Origin: Planctomycetota bacterium
GTDB taxonomy: Bacteria; Planctomycetota; Planctomycetia; Planctomycetales; Planctomycetaceae
DNA: 64,000 nucleotides
Reading direction: 5' to 3'
Assembly: GCA_022600195.1 (NCBI GenBank)
Contig: JAHZKX010000059.1
Location: forward strand, 62,001-126,000
Part shown: positions 49,018-57,862 of the stretch, one piece after another
Position numbering within the stretch: the first letter of the stretch is position 1
How the letters are laid out: every line of letters starts with the position of its first letter
Translations under genes and position numbers: made by a program
Notes under the pieces: generated by a model
Seen by the model: only the letters and a program-made list of their open reading frames with translations
What the model was told of the DNA's origin: nothing
Database searches by the model: none

Positions 49018-49572
49018 GAACAACTCCGTTCCCAATTGAGTTTATTTGATTTCGTCCATTACGAGAGAGCCATATCTAATGATTTAGTTTACACGGTGAG
49101 TCATTCCTGCTGCGCAAACGAAACAATTAGATTGCTATCCTTTTTGATCGGTTATTGAGGTCCGGTTAAATAAGTTATTCTGATTATTTCGAAGAAAATG
49201 GTTAAATGTTCTTGAGAACTTCAGGCTGAAAACGCTGTAAATACCTGATATGGAATGAGATACCATGATTATTGAATCAACGGCGATCAAAGCCAGCAGA
49301 ATCAGAGATTTCATACACATCGAGTATAGTGCGTGAAACCTATACAAACGCTGCCATGAATGTGTATGGTCCTTATTGATCATGGGGGGGTGATTTTGAC
49401 AGATGACCTGGAATGGTGTGCAATTTCTACTTTGAAATTAAAAAAATGCCTTCTTCATTCACTGAGTAGTTCTTTGTGCGTAGTCATTCCAGAAATGAAA
49501 TGTTATGCTAGCGATTCAAGGTATTTCAAAATCAACTACTCATTAAAGTTCCATTTTACTAAAGAATAAACA
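49018..49572. other. Divergent intergenic region
   Basis: About 550 bp between the leftward BON gene and the rightward Lys-rich gene. AT-rich, no credible coding frame, no clear promoter pair or repeat by eye. Confidence 0.5.
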
Positions 49573-49992
49573 ATGGCTCGAAAGTCTCCCAGTCGTCTGG
49601 AAATGCGCCGTCAGGCAGAAGCGGCAGAAGCAGCCGATACTGATACTAAAAAAAGTCCCAAGAAAAAAGCGGCCAAAAGAAAAAAGGCCACTCGCAAGAA
49701 GAAAGCAGCCAAAGCTGAAGTTCGTCGGCGCTTGATGTGGGGAGTTTTTACCGGGAGTATGAAAGAAGAATCTCGTTTTTCCTATGACCAGCGTGAAGCG
49801 GCCGTGGAACGAATTGAGCAGTTGCGTGCCAAAAACGCCAAGAAATTATACTTCATTCAACCCATTAAAGAGCCTCTGGATGGTGAAGTCAGCGTCGCGA
49901 AAGTGGCCGTCGATGAAGAAGAGGACGAAGTCGAAAAGCCAAAAAGTGTCGTAGACGATGAAGCTGAAGAAGCCGAAGAGGAACTTGAGTGA
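49573..49992 (+). CDS. Lys-rich/acidic two-part protein, unknown function
   Basis: A protein of 139 residues. Residues about 25-52 are a Lys/Ala-rich block (KKSPKKKAAKRKKATRKKK) like bacterial histone-H1-type DNA-binding tails. A short conserved-looking middle follows (RRLMWGVFTGSMKEESRFSYDQREAAVERIEQLRAKN), then an acidic tail (DEEEDEVEKP ... EEAEEELE). This suggests nucleic-acid binding or a self-masking basic/acidic module, but no family was recognised. A strong terminator lies 38 bp after the stop. Confidence 0.65.
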   Translation: MARKSPSRLEMRRQAEAAEAADTDTKKSPKKKAAKRKKATRKKKAAKAEVRRRLMWGVFTGSMKEESRFSYDQREAAVERIEQLRAKNAKKLYFIQPIKEPLDGEVSVAKVAVDEEEDEVEKPKSVVDDEAEEAEEELE

Positions 49993-50029
49993 GTTCACAT
50001 TTCCGTCATCACTAAATTGAGATATAATC

Positions 50030-50072
50030 ATCCCTACGATTCCTATTGGAATTGTGGGGATTTTTCTTTTTT
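50030..50072 (+). terminator. Rho-independent terminator, possibly an attenuator
   Basis: ATCCCTACGATTCC pairs over 14 bp (three G-T) with GGAATTGTGGGGAT around TATT, then TTTTTCTTTTTT. It ends the Lys-rich gene and finishes only 7 nt before the start of the next gene; a TATAAT lies at 50023. Confidence 0.85.
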
Positions 50073-50079
50073 AGGGACA

Positions 50080-51660
50080 ATGGTTTGGGACATGCAGATG
50101 CTATTCGACCGAAGAAATCCAGATCGGATGATATTTTCGCTTCTCTGGCTGAGCATGGCCTGGTTCTTAATTGGGATGAGTGCTTGCTCGCCCGATCCTG
50201 CCATCGAGAGTGAGGCAAAGGCGGCCCAGAAAACGAAAGTAGAAGACGAAGAGATCTGGCAGGTGGTTTACGTGAATAACCAGCGTATTGGCTATGCTTA
50301 TACGCAAATTCGGTTTGAAGACCAGGCTGGCACGAAATTGATGCACACCCAGAGTGATTCCTTTTTGAAATTCAAGAGATTTGGGCAAGTATTGAATCTG
50401 GAGCGGCATTTACAGACAACAGAAACGGCAAACGGGGAGTTGCTGTCTTACATTTTCCAAATGAAGAATCCACCTGCCGACTCAACTGATTCCAAGGGGG
50501 TCGTTGAGGATCATCAACTAAAAATAGAAACAAAAATTGCGAGTCAATCAAGCCGATCTCAACTGAAATGGAATTCTGAATTCCATTCACCAAGCTATCT
50601 CGAACGTGTTTTCAAAAAGATCACTCTGAAGCCGGGAGAAGTGAATTCGTTTTCCATGTTGCTTCCGGAATACAATAAAGTTACCGAGGTCCATCTGGCA
50701 GCTCTGGATTACGAAGAGGTTGAGCTGCATGGAGGTCGTCGTCACAAATGCTTACATGTCAAGATGAAACAGTCATTACTGCCTGGGATGGTGGTTGACC
50801 TTTACGTGACTGAAGAGGGTGAGATACCAAAAACGACGGCTGATTTTCTAGGGGCTTCGATGCTGACCTATACAGTGAGTAAAGAGGTGGCGTTAGAAGA
50901 AATTTCAGGTGAGGAACTGGACCTGGCCGTGCAGACGTTGATTAAAGTTTCTCCGATTCCGAATGCGCACGGTACGAATAAAGTGGTTTATAAAGTCACT
51001 TTACAGGATAATGATCCCGCAAAATTCCTTTCCCGGGGAGCTGGCCAGCGTATTAAGCAACTGGATGAGCGGAGCGTCGAATTGACCGTAGTTAAAGTGC
51101 CCGAAGGCGGCCGGTTGTCTGATCAAAAAGTGGAGTCAGCGTATGTCGTGCCGACACAATTCATTCAGTCTGATGATCCACGCATTGTGAAGTATGCGGA
51201 AGAGGCTGTAAAAAGTGAGAAAGATCCCTGGAAAAAAGCGAAGTTGATGGAACGTTATGTCTATCAAAACTTGAGAAAAAAGAATTTTTCAACGGCGCTG
51301 GCTTCGGCATCTGAAGTTGCGAAAAATATGGAAGGGGATTGTACCGAACATGCTGTCTTACTGGCGGCGATGTTACGGGCACAGAAATTACCCTCTCGTG
51401 TTGTGGTGGGGCTGGTCTACATTCAGAGTCGTTCCAGCTTTGGCGGTCATATGTGGACAGAGGTATTTCTGGACAATCGCTGGATCCCCCTCGATGGCAC
51501 TCTGGGAAAAGGGGGGATTGGAGCGGGGCACATAAAGTTAGCCGATTCCGGACTGGCCGAGAATTCACCTGCCCCTTTATCGCTCTTTCTACCTTTGCTG
51601 CAGGCGGTAGGAAAACTTTCGATCGAAGTGATCGAGATCGACCCCAAATCTGTGAAATAA
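50080..51660 (+). CDS. Transglutaminase-like lipoprotein
   Basis: From the ATG at 50080 it is 526 residues; ATGs at 50092 and 50098 are also possible, and the upstream ATG at 50017 is excluded because a terminator lies after it. An N-terminal hydrophobic stretch ends at GMSAC, a lipobox. The C-terminal third is a transglutaminase-like domain with the triad Cys in GDCTEHAVLLAAML, His in GGHMWTEVF and Asp in WIPLDGT. Such exported domains act as peptidases or crosslinking enzymes; the substrate is unknown. Confidence 0.8.
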   Translation: MVWDMQMLFDRRNPDRMIFSLLWLSMAWFLIGMSACSPDPAIESEAKAAQKTKVEDEEIWQVVYVNNQRIGYAYTQIRFEDQAGTKLMHTQSDSFLKFKRFGQVLNLERHLQTTETANGELLSYIFQMKNPPADSTDSKGVVEDHQLKIETKIASQSSRSQLKWNSEFHSPSYLERVFKKITLKPGEVNSFSMLLPEYNKVTEVHLAALDYEEVELHGGRRHKCLHVKMKQSLLPGMVVDLYVTEEGEIPKTTADFLGASMLTYTVSKEVALEEISGEELDLAVQTLIKVSPIPNAHGTNKVVYKVTLQDNDPAKFLSRGAGQRIKQLDERSVELTVVKVPEGGRLSDQKVESAYVVPTQFIQSDDPRIVKYAEEAVKSEKDPWKKAKLMERYVYQNLRKKNFSTALASASEVAKNMEGDCTEHAVLLAAMLRAQKLPSRVVVGLVYIQSRSSFGGHMWTEVFLDNRWIPLDGTLGKGGIGAGHIKLADSGLAENSPAPLSLFLPLLQAVGKLSIEVIEIDPKSVK

Positions 51661-51736
51661 GGGACGACAATCATAACCAGAGGAACCTGGTTTTCATTGT
51701 AAGTCTTACACATCTGAGCCAATTTAGAGGTTTTCC

Positions 51737-51755
51737 CATTGCAATTCTTGCAATG
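51737..51755. promoter_or_regulatory. Perfect dyad, candidate enhancer-binding site for the sigma-54 promoter
   Basis: CATTGCA, five bases, then TGCAATG. Its centre is about 141 bp upstream of the predicted start, the usual range for bacterial enhancer-binding protein sites. No other gene starts nearby on the plus strand. Confidence 0.5.
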
Positions 51756-51860
51756 ATTGAAAACCGGGAAAATTGTCCAAAGAAGTGAAATGATTTAATT
51801 CCCTTTTATTTAAGAGTTTAAGCAAGCTTTTGTAAAATCGAATGGAATTAGGTAATTGAT

Positions 51861-51876
51861 TGGCACGGTTACTGCA
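51861..51876 (+). promoter_or_regulatory. Sigma-54 (-24/-12) promoter
   Basis: TGGCACGGTTACTGCA matches the consensus TGGCACG-N4-TTGCW at every defined position but one (C for T before TGC). GG and GC are at the required spacing. Start predicted near 51887. Confidence 0.8.
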
Positions 51877-51886
51877 TTATCAGTCA

Positions 51887-52064
51887 GTGGGTAAAGAGAG
51901 AGACCCATCGAATTTTAAAGAGTTGAGAGACTTTAAAATTCAAGAGAGAAGAGACAATCCCACCGACCCGTGGAGGCGGGTCAGCCCACCCAGGGCCACT
52001 CCAAAACATCATCCCCATCTTAGAGCCGAGAGAATTCCCGTATTCTCTCGGCCCTTTCTATTTA
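51887..52064 (+). ncRNA. Candidate sigma-54-dependent small RNA
   Basis: About 178 nt from the predicted start to the end of a terminator-like hairpin. No ATG occurs on the plus strand. Stems: TGGGT/ACCCA (51888-51907), a perfect 11-bp stem GAATTTTAAAG/CTTTAAAATTC (51910-51941), GACCCG/CGGGTC (51965-51982, with an alternative TGGAG/CTCCA fold), then the 3' hairpin. The loops of the first two stems are purine-rich with GAGAGA. An unpaired stretch CATCATCCCCATC (52007-52019) is complementary to a Shine-Dalgarno-plus-start pattern (GGGGATGATG). It lies between the transglutaminase gene and the convergent rnc gene. A GTG-started frame runs through (to 52096) but has no ribosome-binding site and passes through the terminator, so I favour RNA. 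Confidence 0.6.
52025..52064 (+). terminator. Terminator-like hairpin of the candidate small RNA
   Basis: GCCGAGAGAAT pairs perfectly with ATTCTCTCGGC across six bases, followed by CCTTTCTATTT. The T-tract is imperfect but positioned as a terminator. Confidence 0.7.
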
Positions 52065-52128
52065 TAGACCAGAAAATCGGTAATTATCGGCGTTGATTTC
52101 AGTTGAAGCGCATGTAACCTGAGTCAAT

Positions 52129-52872
52129 TCAAATGGCGTCTGGTAGTGCGGGAAGTTCCCATTCCTCATCCTTTTCATTCACGCGTAATGCATTAAAAGC
52201 GGCGCGTTGCTCTGCCTCTTTTTTGGTAGAGCCCCAGGCTGGTTCATAATGATGATCACCAATAATGGCAGTGACCTGGAAAAATTTGGAATGATCGGGG
52301 CCTTTTTCATCCAGCAATTGATAGATGGGAGTCTGTGCGAACTTCTTTTGTGAGTATTGCTGCAGCAGGCTTTTATAATTGAAACTATGAACAGAGAGGG
52401 ATGCCGTAGCGTTCTCGCGTTCGATCAGCGGGTCCAAAAAATCATGTACGGGGTCGATGCCTCCGTCCAGGAAGATACCGGCAATGAGTGCTTCAAACAT
52501 CCCCGCTAATAAAGATTCTGGCAGGGACTCGGTCATGGCCAGCCCTTTGCCCACGAACAGAAATTGATCCAGGCATTTTTCGCGTGCCAGTTTGGTACAG
52601 GTATTACGGCTGACAACGGCTGATTTGATACGCGTCAATTCCCCTTCTGGTGAATTGGGAAATTGACGAAAAAGCTGTTCACAAACAACTGATCCAAGAA
52701 TGGCATCGCCCAGGAATTCCAGTCGTTCATTGGAATCCGTACGCGTCTTAGCGGCAGAAGTATGTGTCAGGCAGCACTTCAACAATTCGACATCTGAAAA
52801 GTGATATCCCAGACTACGCTGGCACTCCTCCAGGAGTTGATCGATCTCTGCGGGGTTGAGATCGTATAACAT
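52129..52872 (-). CDS. rnc: Ribonuclease III
   Basis: From the ATG at 52872, preceded by a strong AGGAGG, it is 247 residues. The longer frame (start 53073) has no ribosome-binding site and atypical sequence. The RNase III signature NERLEFLGDAILGSVV carries the catalytic Glu/Asp residues. The C-terminal double-stranded RNA-binding domain runs YKSLLQQYSQKKFAQTPIYQ ... AAFNAL. It cleaves dsRNA in rRNA precursors and small RNA duplexes. The candidate small RNA ends 65 bp from its 3' end, convergently. Confidence 0.94.
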   Translation of the reverse strand: MLYDLNPAEIDQLLEECQRSLGYHFSDVELLKCCLTHTSAAKTRTDSNERLEFLGDAILGSVVCEQLFRQFPNSPEGELTRIKSAVVSRNTCTKLAREKCLDQFLFVGKGLAMTESLPESLLAGMFEALIAGIFLDGGIDPVHDFLDPLIERENATASLSVHSFNYKSLLQQYSQKKFAQTPIYQLLDEKGPDHSKFFQVTAIIGDHHYEPAWGSTKKEAEQRAAFNALRVNEKDEEWELPALPDAI

Positions 52873-53394
52873 ATAAGCCTCCTCTTGGTTCATTTCGTTG
52901 AAATACGTTAAGTGAGCGCTAGACGTATTCAACCGATATGGCCCGCAGTGAATTATTTTTAGCTTCCCTAAGTAAAGAATTATACTACCACTAGTGTCGT
53001 AACGAAGAAAACCAAAAAAGCAAGTTTCATGAGATTGGTCAAAAAATATCCAATTTTTCAGCGGTTTATCCAATTACAATTGCTCATCCGGAAAAAAACA
53101 GGTTGTGGAATCCATTTTTTTTGAAGCGTTCCCAACACATTACGTCTCTGAACTCGTAGTACAAGAAGTCCAGCCGTTTGAAACAAATCATCCATGCTCT
53201 TCTCGATGTGCACATACCTTGATCTGATTGGTTTGAATCGGGGTGATCTGAGTATTGCTAAGTTGTTTTGTAACAGACAGTTGAATTGCAAGTAAATTTC
53301 GGGATTGTAAATGATGGTCTTTATTTTGTATTAATTTGATAAAAGAAATGGCCTGAGGCGAACCTTTAAGTCATTCAAATTAGGAGGGTAAGTA
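52873..53394. other. Divergent spacer between rnc and htrA
   Basis: About 520 bp, AT-rich, with frames that look non-coding. No strong promoter was pinned down by eye; promoters for both genes are expected here. Confidence 0.5.
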
Positions 53395-54900
53395 ATGAGA
53401 GCTTTAACAGGGAATCGAAGCTGGATGTTCGCTCTGATAGGTAGCGCATGTCTGGTTGGTGCAGCGGTGGGGATGGCTCAAAAAGATAACAGTCCTGAGT
53501 TTCCAGCCGTCGCGACGGTAAATGATCTATCGAATGTTTTTCGCGAAGTCAGTCGCAAGGCAATGCCAGCGATCGTCGCCATTGAAACCGTCAATAAAAC
53601 GTCACAGGTCTCTGGCGAAAAGTCTTTACCATTTGGTGAGAATTCTCCCTTTGGGGATCAATTCAAAAATGATCCACGGTTCAAAGACTTCTTCAAGCAA
53701 TTTCAAAATCAGCCTCGGAGAGCACCTCGTAAAATGGGTACCGGTTCTGGATTTGTGATCAATAAGTCCGGTCTGATTATGACGAATTCCCACGTGGTTC
53801 GTGGTGCTGATGTGGTCAAAGTGATTTTAAACGATGGTCGTGAATTTACAGCGACTGATATTCGAATGGACCCCCGTTCTGATGTTGCGGTCATTAAGAT
53901 TGATGCACCAGACCTGCATGCCATTCCTATGGGCGACAGCTCTAAAATGGAAATTGGTGATTGGGTGCTGGCGATTGGGAATCCGTTTGGCATTGGTATG
54001 AGTGTGACAAATGGAATCATCAGTGCGAAAGGTCGCGGTCCGGGAATCAACGACCGGGAAGACTACTTACAGACAGATGCTGCCATCAATCCTGGTAACA
54101 GCGGTGGTCCTCTGTTGAATTTAAGAGGTGAAGTCATCGGCATTAACACAGCCATTTCCAGCCGCAGTGGTGGATATGACGGTGTGGGGTTTGCGATCCC
54201 CGTGAATATGGCTCGGTGGGTATCCGGTCAGCTGATAGATCATGGTAAGGTGAAACGCGCATTTTTGGGCGTAGGCATCCAGCCTATCAGTAGTGATCTG
54301 TCTAAATCCTTCGACATCAAAGTGGGGCAGGGAGCAATTGTGACTCAGGTGATGGATGATTCTCCCGCTGATGCAGCAGGTTTGAAGACGGGCGATATCA
54401 TACTGAAATTAGCCGGTAAAGATGTCACAGGTCCTCGTAACTTGCAGGGAATTGTTGAACAACTGGTCGTTGGTAAGTCCTACGTGATGGAATTATTGCG
54501 AGATGGGAAACGCATCAACCAGGATATCAGCATGAAGGAAATGCCCAAGAGCTTCTCTGTGGCAAAAGATGAGAAACCACTTGAAGACACGAAAAAAGAG
54601 AAGCAGAAAACCAGTGTCAATGTATTGAAGATTGAAGTACAGCCTATCACGCAAGAGTTGGCTCAACAGTTAGGATATTCTGACAGTGTGAAAGGTGTTG
54701 TCATCACCGCTGTTGAACCTGGTAGTGCTGCTGAAGAAGCTGGATTGATGAAAGGTATGATCATCGAAAAGATCGGAACTACAGAAGTTTCCACAATGGA
54801 TGATTTCAATCAAGGGTTGAAATTATCCAAAGATAAGAAAAATGTATTGCTGCTGGTGAGAAACCACAGTGGTGCCCGCTTCGTCGTGGTTCCCAAGTAG
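53395..54900 (+). CDS. htrA: Do-like HtrA serine protease with two PDZ domains
   Basis: A protein of 501 residues with AGGAGGGTAAGTA immediately before the ATG, one of the best ribosome-binding sites here. A hydrophobic N-terminus (WMFALIGSACLVGAAVGMA) directs export. The trypsin-like domain has His in TNSHVV, Asp in RSDVAVIKID and Ser in NPGNSGGPLLN. Two PDZ domains follow (FLGVGIQP... and near GYSDSVKGVVITAVEPGSAAEEAG). It degrades or refolds misfolded envelope proteins. A strong terminator follows. Confidence 0.95.
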   Translation: MRALTGNRSWMFALIGSACLVGAAVGMAQKDNSPEFPAVATVNDLSNVFREVSRKAMPAIVAIETVNKTSQVSGEKSLPFGENSPFGDQFKNDPRFKDFFKQFQNQPRRAPRKMGTGSGFVINKSGLIMTNSHVVRGADVVKVILNDGREFTATDIRMDPRSDVAVIKIDAPDLHAIPMGDSSKMEIGDWVLAIGNPFGIGMSVTNGIISAKGRGPGINDREDYLQTDAAINPGNSGGPLLNLRGEVIGINTAISSRSGGYDGVGFAIPVNMARWVSGQLIDHGKVKRAFLGVGIQPISSDLSKSFDIKVGQGAIVTQVMDDSPADAAGLKTGDIILKLAGKDVTGPRNLQGIVEQLVVGKSYVMELLRDGKRINQDISMKEMPKSFSVAKDEKPLEDTKKEKQKTSVNVLKIEVQPITQELAQQLGYSDSVKGVVITAVEPGSAAEEAGLMKGMIIEKIGTTEVSTMDDFNQGLKLSKDKKNVLLLVRNHSGARFVVVPK

Positions 54901-55030
54901 TTTCGTGACTGTACTCTCCTGAAAGGGTGCCTGGTGCAAGTCTCTGGTAAAGGGGGCTTGTGCCGGTCACCAGGAGCGGAAAGAGGCTTCTTCATTGTTA
55001 TTCCTCACCGCATTGTATGCGGTTCCGCGT

Positions 55031-55077
55031 GGCGTCTCGATGGCATTCTTGGAAATGCTGTCGAGGCGTCTTTTTTT
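55031..55077 (+). terminator. Rho-independent terminator of htrA
   Basis: A 17-bp stem (GGCGTCTCGATGGCATT with AATGCTGTCGAGGCGTC, four G-T pairs) around CTTGGA, then seven T. About 130 bp after the htrA stop. Confidence 0.92.
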
Positions 55078-55129
55078 ATGAGGTGGCTGTGCTGATGGAT
55101 ATTACGTCAGCGAGTGTCTGCCAGCAGGA

Positions 55130-56794
55130 TCAACTGGTGGGTAGTGCTTCTTTCGTTAGTGAAGGGCTTTCTGCCTGGATCTGATCACTGTTAAACACGA
55201 CCTCAATCAATGTTGTGACCCCGCGATAGGAGACCGGATTGTATCCTTTGCGTAATTGCAGTCTCCAGACGAGTTCCCCTTTCAGCGAGTCAATTCCTGC
55301 TTCATTCGTGGCGATATACGTTTCAAAACTTTCGCCAGGGCCCAGCTTTTGTGATAACGTTTCCTGATTGATATTTTGACCTTTGAGATTCCACTCCCAG
55401 GAGGGTGGCATGTCATAAACCAGAACCCGTTCCGCATCGGTGCGCTTCTGATCGACGCGACAGACAAAATTATTTGCACGTAGTTGTGACTCTGATGTTT
55501 TGCCTGCCACGCGTATTAAAAGCAGTTTTTGATCAAGGGGTTCAAAAGTCTGGTCGCGGGAGACATTTTCAAATTTTAAATGCAGTTTCAATACGTCTTT
55601 TGAAGGGGACCGCGTTTTGGTGGCGTCGCCTGTGTAGTGTTCGAATTCTATCGGACCACGGGTGACGCGGAGCGGGGTGACCAATACATTTCCGAAACGT
55701 CGTCCGGGGCCACCAAGTTGCAGAGTATGACCGGCGGGCAATTTGGCATTCTCAGGAACTAACTGCAAAGCAATTTCGTCATTTTTCACGGGCGGTTTCA
55801 AGTCGGGCAGACTTTCTAACTGATGCGGGTCTCCAAGATATTTAGCATAAAGCAGCATGCCTACCAGTATGGTGGCTGCGATCGCATAAGTGAGCGTCAG
55901 AGTGAATAAGCGTTTGGGGACGACTTTTCCTTTGCGGTAGTTTTGTGGAACGACGGGACTTGCCGGTTCCGCACTGGTTTCTGCAGAGGATGTTTCTTCT
56001 GTTTTCGTTTCTGCAACGGCTGCTACTTCCGTAATCGTTTCATCGACGCCCGTTTCTTCGGTGGTCGTTTCCTCGGTGGCTGTTTCCTCTGCCGTGATTT
56101 CTTCAGTTGTTGTTTCTTCTGCAGAAGTGGTTTCTGAACCGCTTTCTTCAGCGTCAGATTCTACTGTGGGAGATTCATCAACGGGAGATTCTTCAGGGGC
56201 AGTATTCTCAGAAATCGTTTCTTCTGAAGTGGTATCTGCGGAGCCTGCTTCCGGAACTGCGTCTGCTTCTGTTGAAATTATTTCTTCAGCCGTTCCCGTG
56301 TTTACTTCGGGAACGGTCTCTACGGATATTGCATCTGATGAGGCTTCTATCGTCTCTGTTGTTGGTTCAGCTTCTTCAGAATCGTCGTTCCCGCCGGGAA
56401 GAAATGAAAAATTGGTGGCAGGTCGAACCGGTTTCGCTTTTTCAGATTTCGTCTGGTTCCCGCCAGGCAGAAATGCGAAAGGAGATGCTTCCTTTGCATC
56501 ATCCTGTATTTCCTCCGATTCCCCGCTGTCCGGAGTTGCGTCTGTCGGTGATTCCAAGTCCCCTGTTGTGGCGTCTGCTTCCGCCGTTTCAGTGGACTCC
56601 TCTGGTGCGGTCTCTGCTTCTGAATTTTGAGTTTCTGATTCCTCTTCCTCAGTACCTTCTGATACCAGAACAGGTTCATTCGTCTCGGGATTGATTTCCA
56701 GATGCATCTGGCAGAGGGGACACTCTACGACTTCCGACACATTTTCGATTTGGATGGATCCCCCACAGGCAGGGCAGGCAACTTCAATACTCAT
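55130..56794 (-). CDS. Zinc-ribbon membrane protein with long acidic linker
   Basis: A protein of 554 residues. CPACGG near residue 8 and CPLCQM near 26 form an N-terminal zinc ribbon. A very long E/T/S-rich linker (about 45-285) contains imperfect repeats of the type TEET and two copies of FAFLPGGNQT/FSFLPGGND. One membrane helix follows (about 295-315, TLTYAIAATILVGMLLYAKYL), then a C-terminal domain of about 230 residues without known motifs. GGAGAAATGG is the ribosome-binding site. Third protein of this general plan in the window; function unknown. Confidence 0.75.
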   Translation of the reverse strand: MSIEVACPACGGSIQIENVSEVVECPLCQMHLEINPETNEPVLVSEGTEEEESETQNSEAETAPEESTETAEADATTGDLESPTDATPDSGESEEIQDDAKEASPFAFLPGGNQTKSEKAKPVRPATNFSFLPGGNDDSEEAEPTTETIEASSDAISVETVPEVNTGTAEEIISTEADAVPEAGSADTTSEETISENTAPEESPVDESPTVESDAEESGSETTSAEETTTEEITAEETATEETTTEETGVDETITEVAAVAETKTEETSSAETSAEPASPVVPQNYRKGKVVPKRLFTLTLTYAIAATILVGMLLYAKYLGDPHQLESLPDLKPPVKNDEIALQLVPENAKLPAGHTLQLGGPGRRFGNVLVTPLRVTRGPIEFEHYTGDATKTRSPSKDVLKLHLKFENVSRDQTFEPLDQKLLLIRVAGKTSESQLRANNFVCRVDQKRTDAERVLVYDMPPSWEWNLKGQNINQETLSQKLGPGESFETYIATNEAGIDSLKGELVWRLQLRKGYNPVSYRGVTTLIEVVFNSDQIQAESPSLTKEALPTS

Positions 56795-56921
56795 CCATTT
56801 CTCCGTTTAATTTCATTCACAGTTAGTATTAAGCGATTCCACAAAGTAGACCCATTCGGTTGAAAGTCCGCAATTCGGGGATGATTTCACTCGATGGGGG
56901 TCACGCTGATTTGACGTCAAA

Positions 56922-57647
56922 TCAGAAGTGGCCAGATGAGAGCTGGCACCAGTCTATTCTGTCCTCAGTCTGGTAGTGAAGCAAGTTCGACCGCCATTCA
57001 AAGGGGACAAAAGATAAAACGGGAACGGTCGTCCATTGCTGAATCTGAGCGGCATTTGACGTCCGAGATTCATCACTGCGTTCTGAATCAACGTCATTCA
57101 GGATCAGTCCAGCAATGAGAAGCCCTCGTTTTTGTAATACTTCGATGGTCAACAGGCTATGATTAATGGTTCCCAGCCCCGCCCGGGCCACGATCAGAAT
57201 GGGATAATTCAACGCGGCGGCAAAGTCAGCGACGAGCAGATTTTCTGTGAGTGGGCAGAGGATACCCCCCACTCCTTCCACAATCAAAAAATCGGCCTGA
57301 TCCTGCCACCAGAGGGCTCCCTGCCTTAAGAGTGATTCATCTACCTTTGTATCCTCTTTTCGGGCGGCCACTGGTGGGGCCAATGGTGCATGGAATTTTT
57401 GCGGGCAGATTCGTTCTCTGGGGAAATTTTGGTCGATGGCCTGGGCAAGCAGTTCGACATCTTCCCAATAAGGGGCACCTGTTTCGTCTTCTATCAGGCT
57501 TCCGCTACAGGCTGGTTTATAGACGCCGGTATGCTTGCCTTCTGAGATGAGTTGTCTGGCAATAGCGCAGGAAATATATGTTTTGCCGACACCGGTATCC
57601 GTACCCACAATCATCAGCCCGGGGATTTTTAATGGAAAAACGTCCAC
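56922..57647 (-). CDS. bioD: Dethiobiotin synthetase
   Basis: A protein of 241 residues starting at GTG. The P-loop is GTDTGVGKT (about 16-24), the Lys/Asp region KPACSG and the later VEGVGGILCPL match BioD, which makes dethiobiotin from 7,8-diaminopelargonate, CO2 and ATP in biotin synthesis. No other bio genes are in the window, so it is a lone locus. Upstream about 215 bp hold no gene. Confidence 0.92.
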   Translation of the reverse strand: MDVFPLKIPGLMIVGTDTGVGKTYISCAIARQLISEGKHTGVYKPACSGSLIEDETGAPYWEDVELLAQAIDQNFPRERICPQKFHAPLAPPVAARKEDTKVDESLLRQGALWWQDQADFLIVEGVGGILCPLTENLLVADFAAALNYPILIVARAGLGTINHSLLTIEVLQKRGLLIAGLILNDVDSERSDESRTSNAAQIQQWTTVPVLSFVPFEWRSNLLHYQTEDRIDWCQLSSGHF

Positions 57648-57862
57648 AATAGTTTCCAGTTTGGGATAGTCATCTTGTTACATTTTAGGAACAACCGTTG
57701 TTCTCAACTTGCGATGTGGCCTCTCTCGCTTTTATGATTATACAGTATCACAGATCAACTGCATCCGATGCCACGGTCGAAATGATCTAACGGAAGCAGT
57801 TAAGAAAAAATAACAGAAAACGGAATCAAATCCAAATTCATCAGTAGAACTCAGCTAAAGAA

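Noticed and set aside
50017-50079. Start of the transglutaminase gene at ATG 50017
   Set aside because: A strong terminator at 50030-50072 lies between this ATG and the signal sequence.
51860-52096. A 78-codon frame across the candidate small RNA
   Set aside because: Its first start is TTG inside the sigma-54 promoter; the internal GTG lacks a ribosome-binding site, and the frame runs through the terminator-like hairpin.
52873-53073. N-terminal extension of RNase III to 53073
   Set aside because: No ribosome-binding site and no family similarity; AGGAGG precedes the ATG at 52872.
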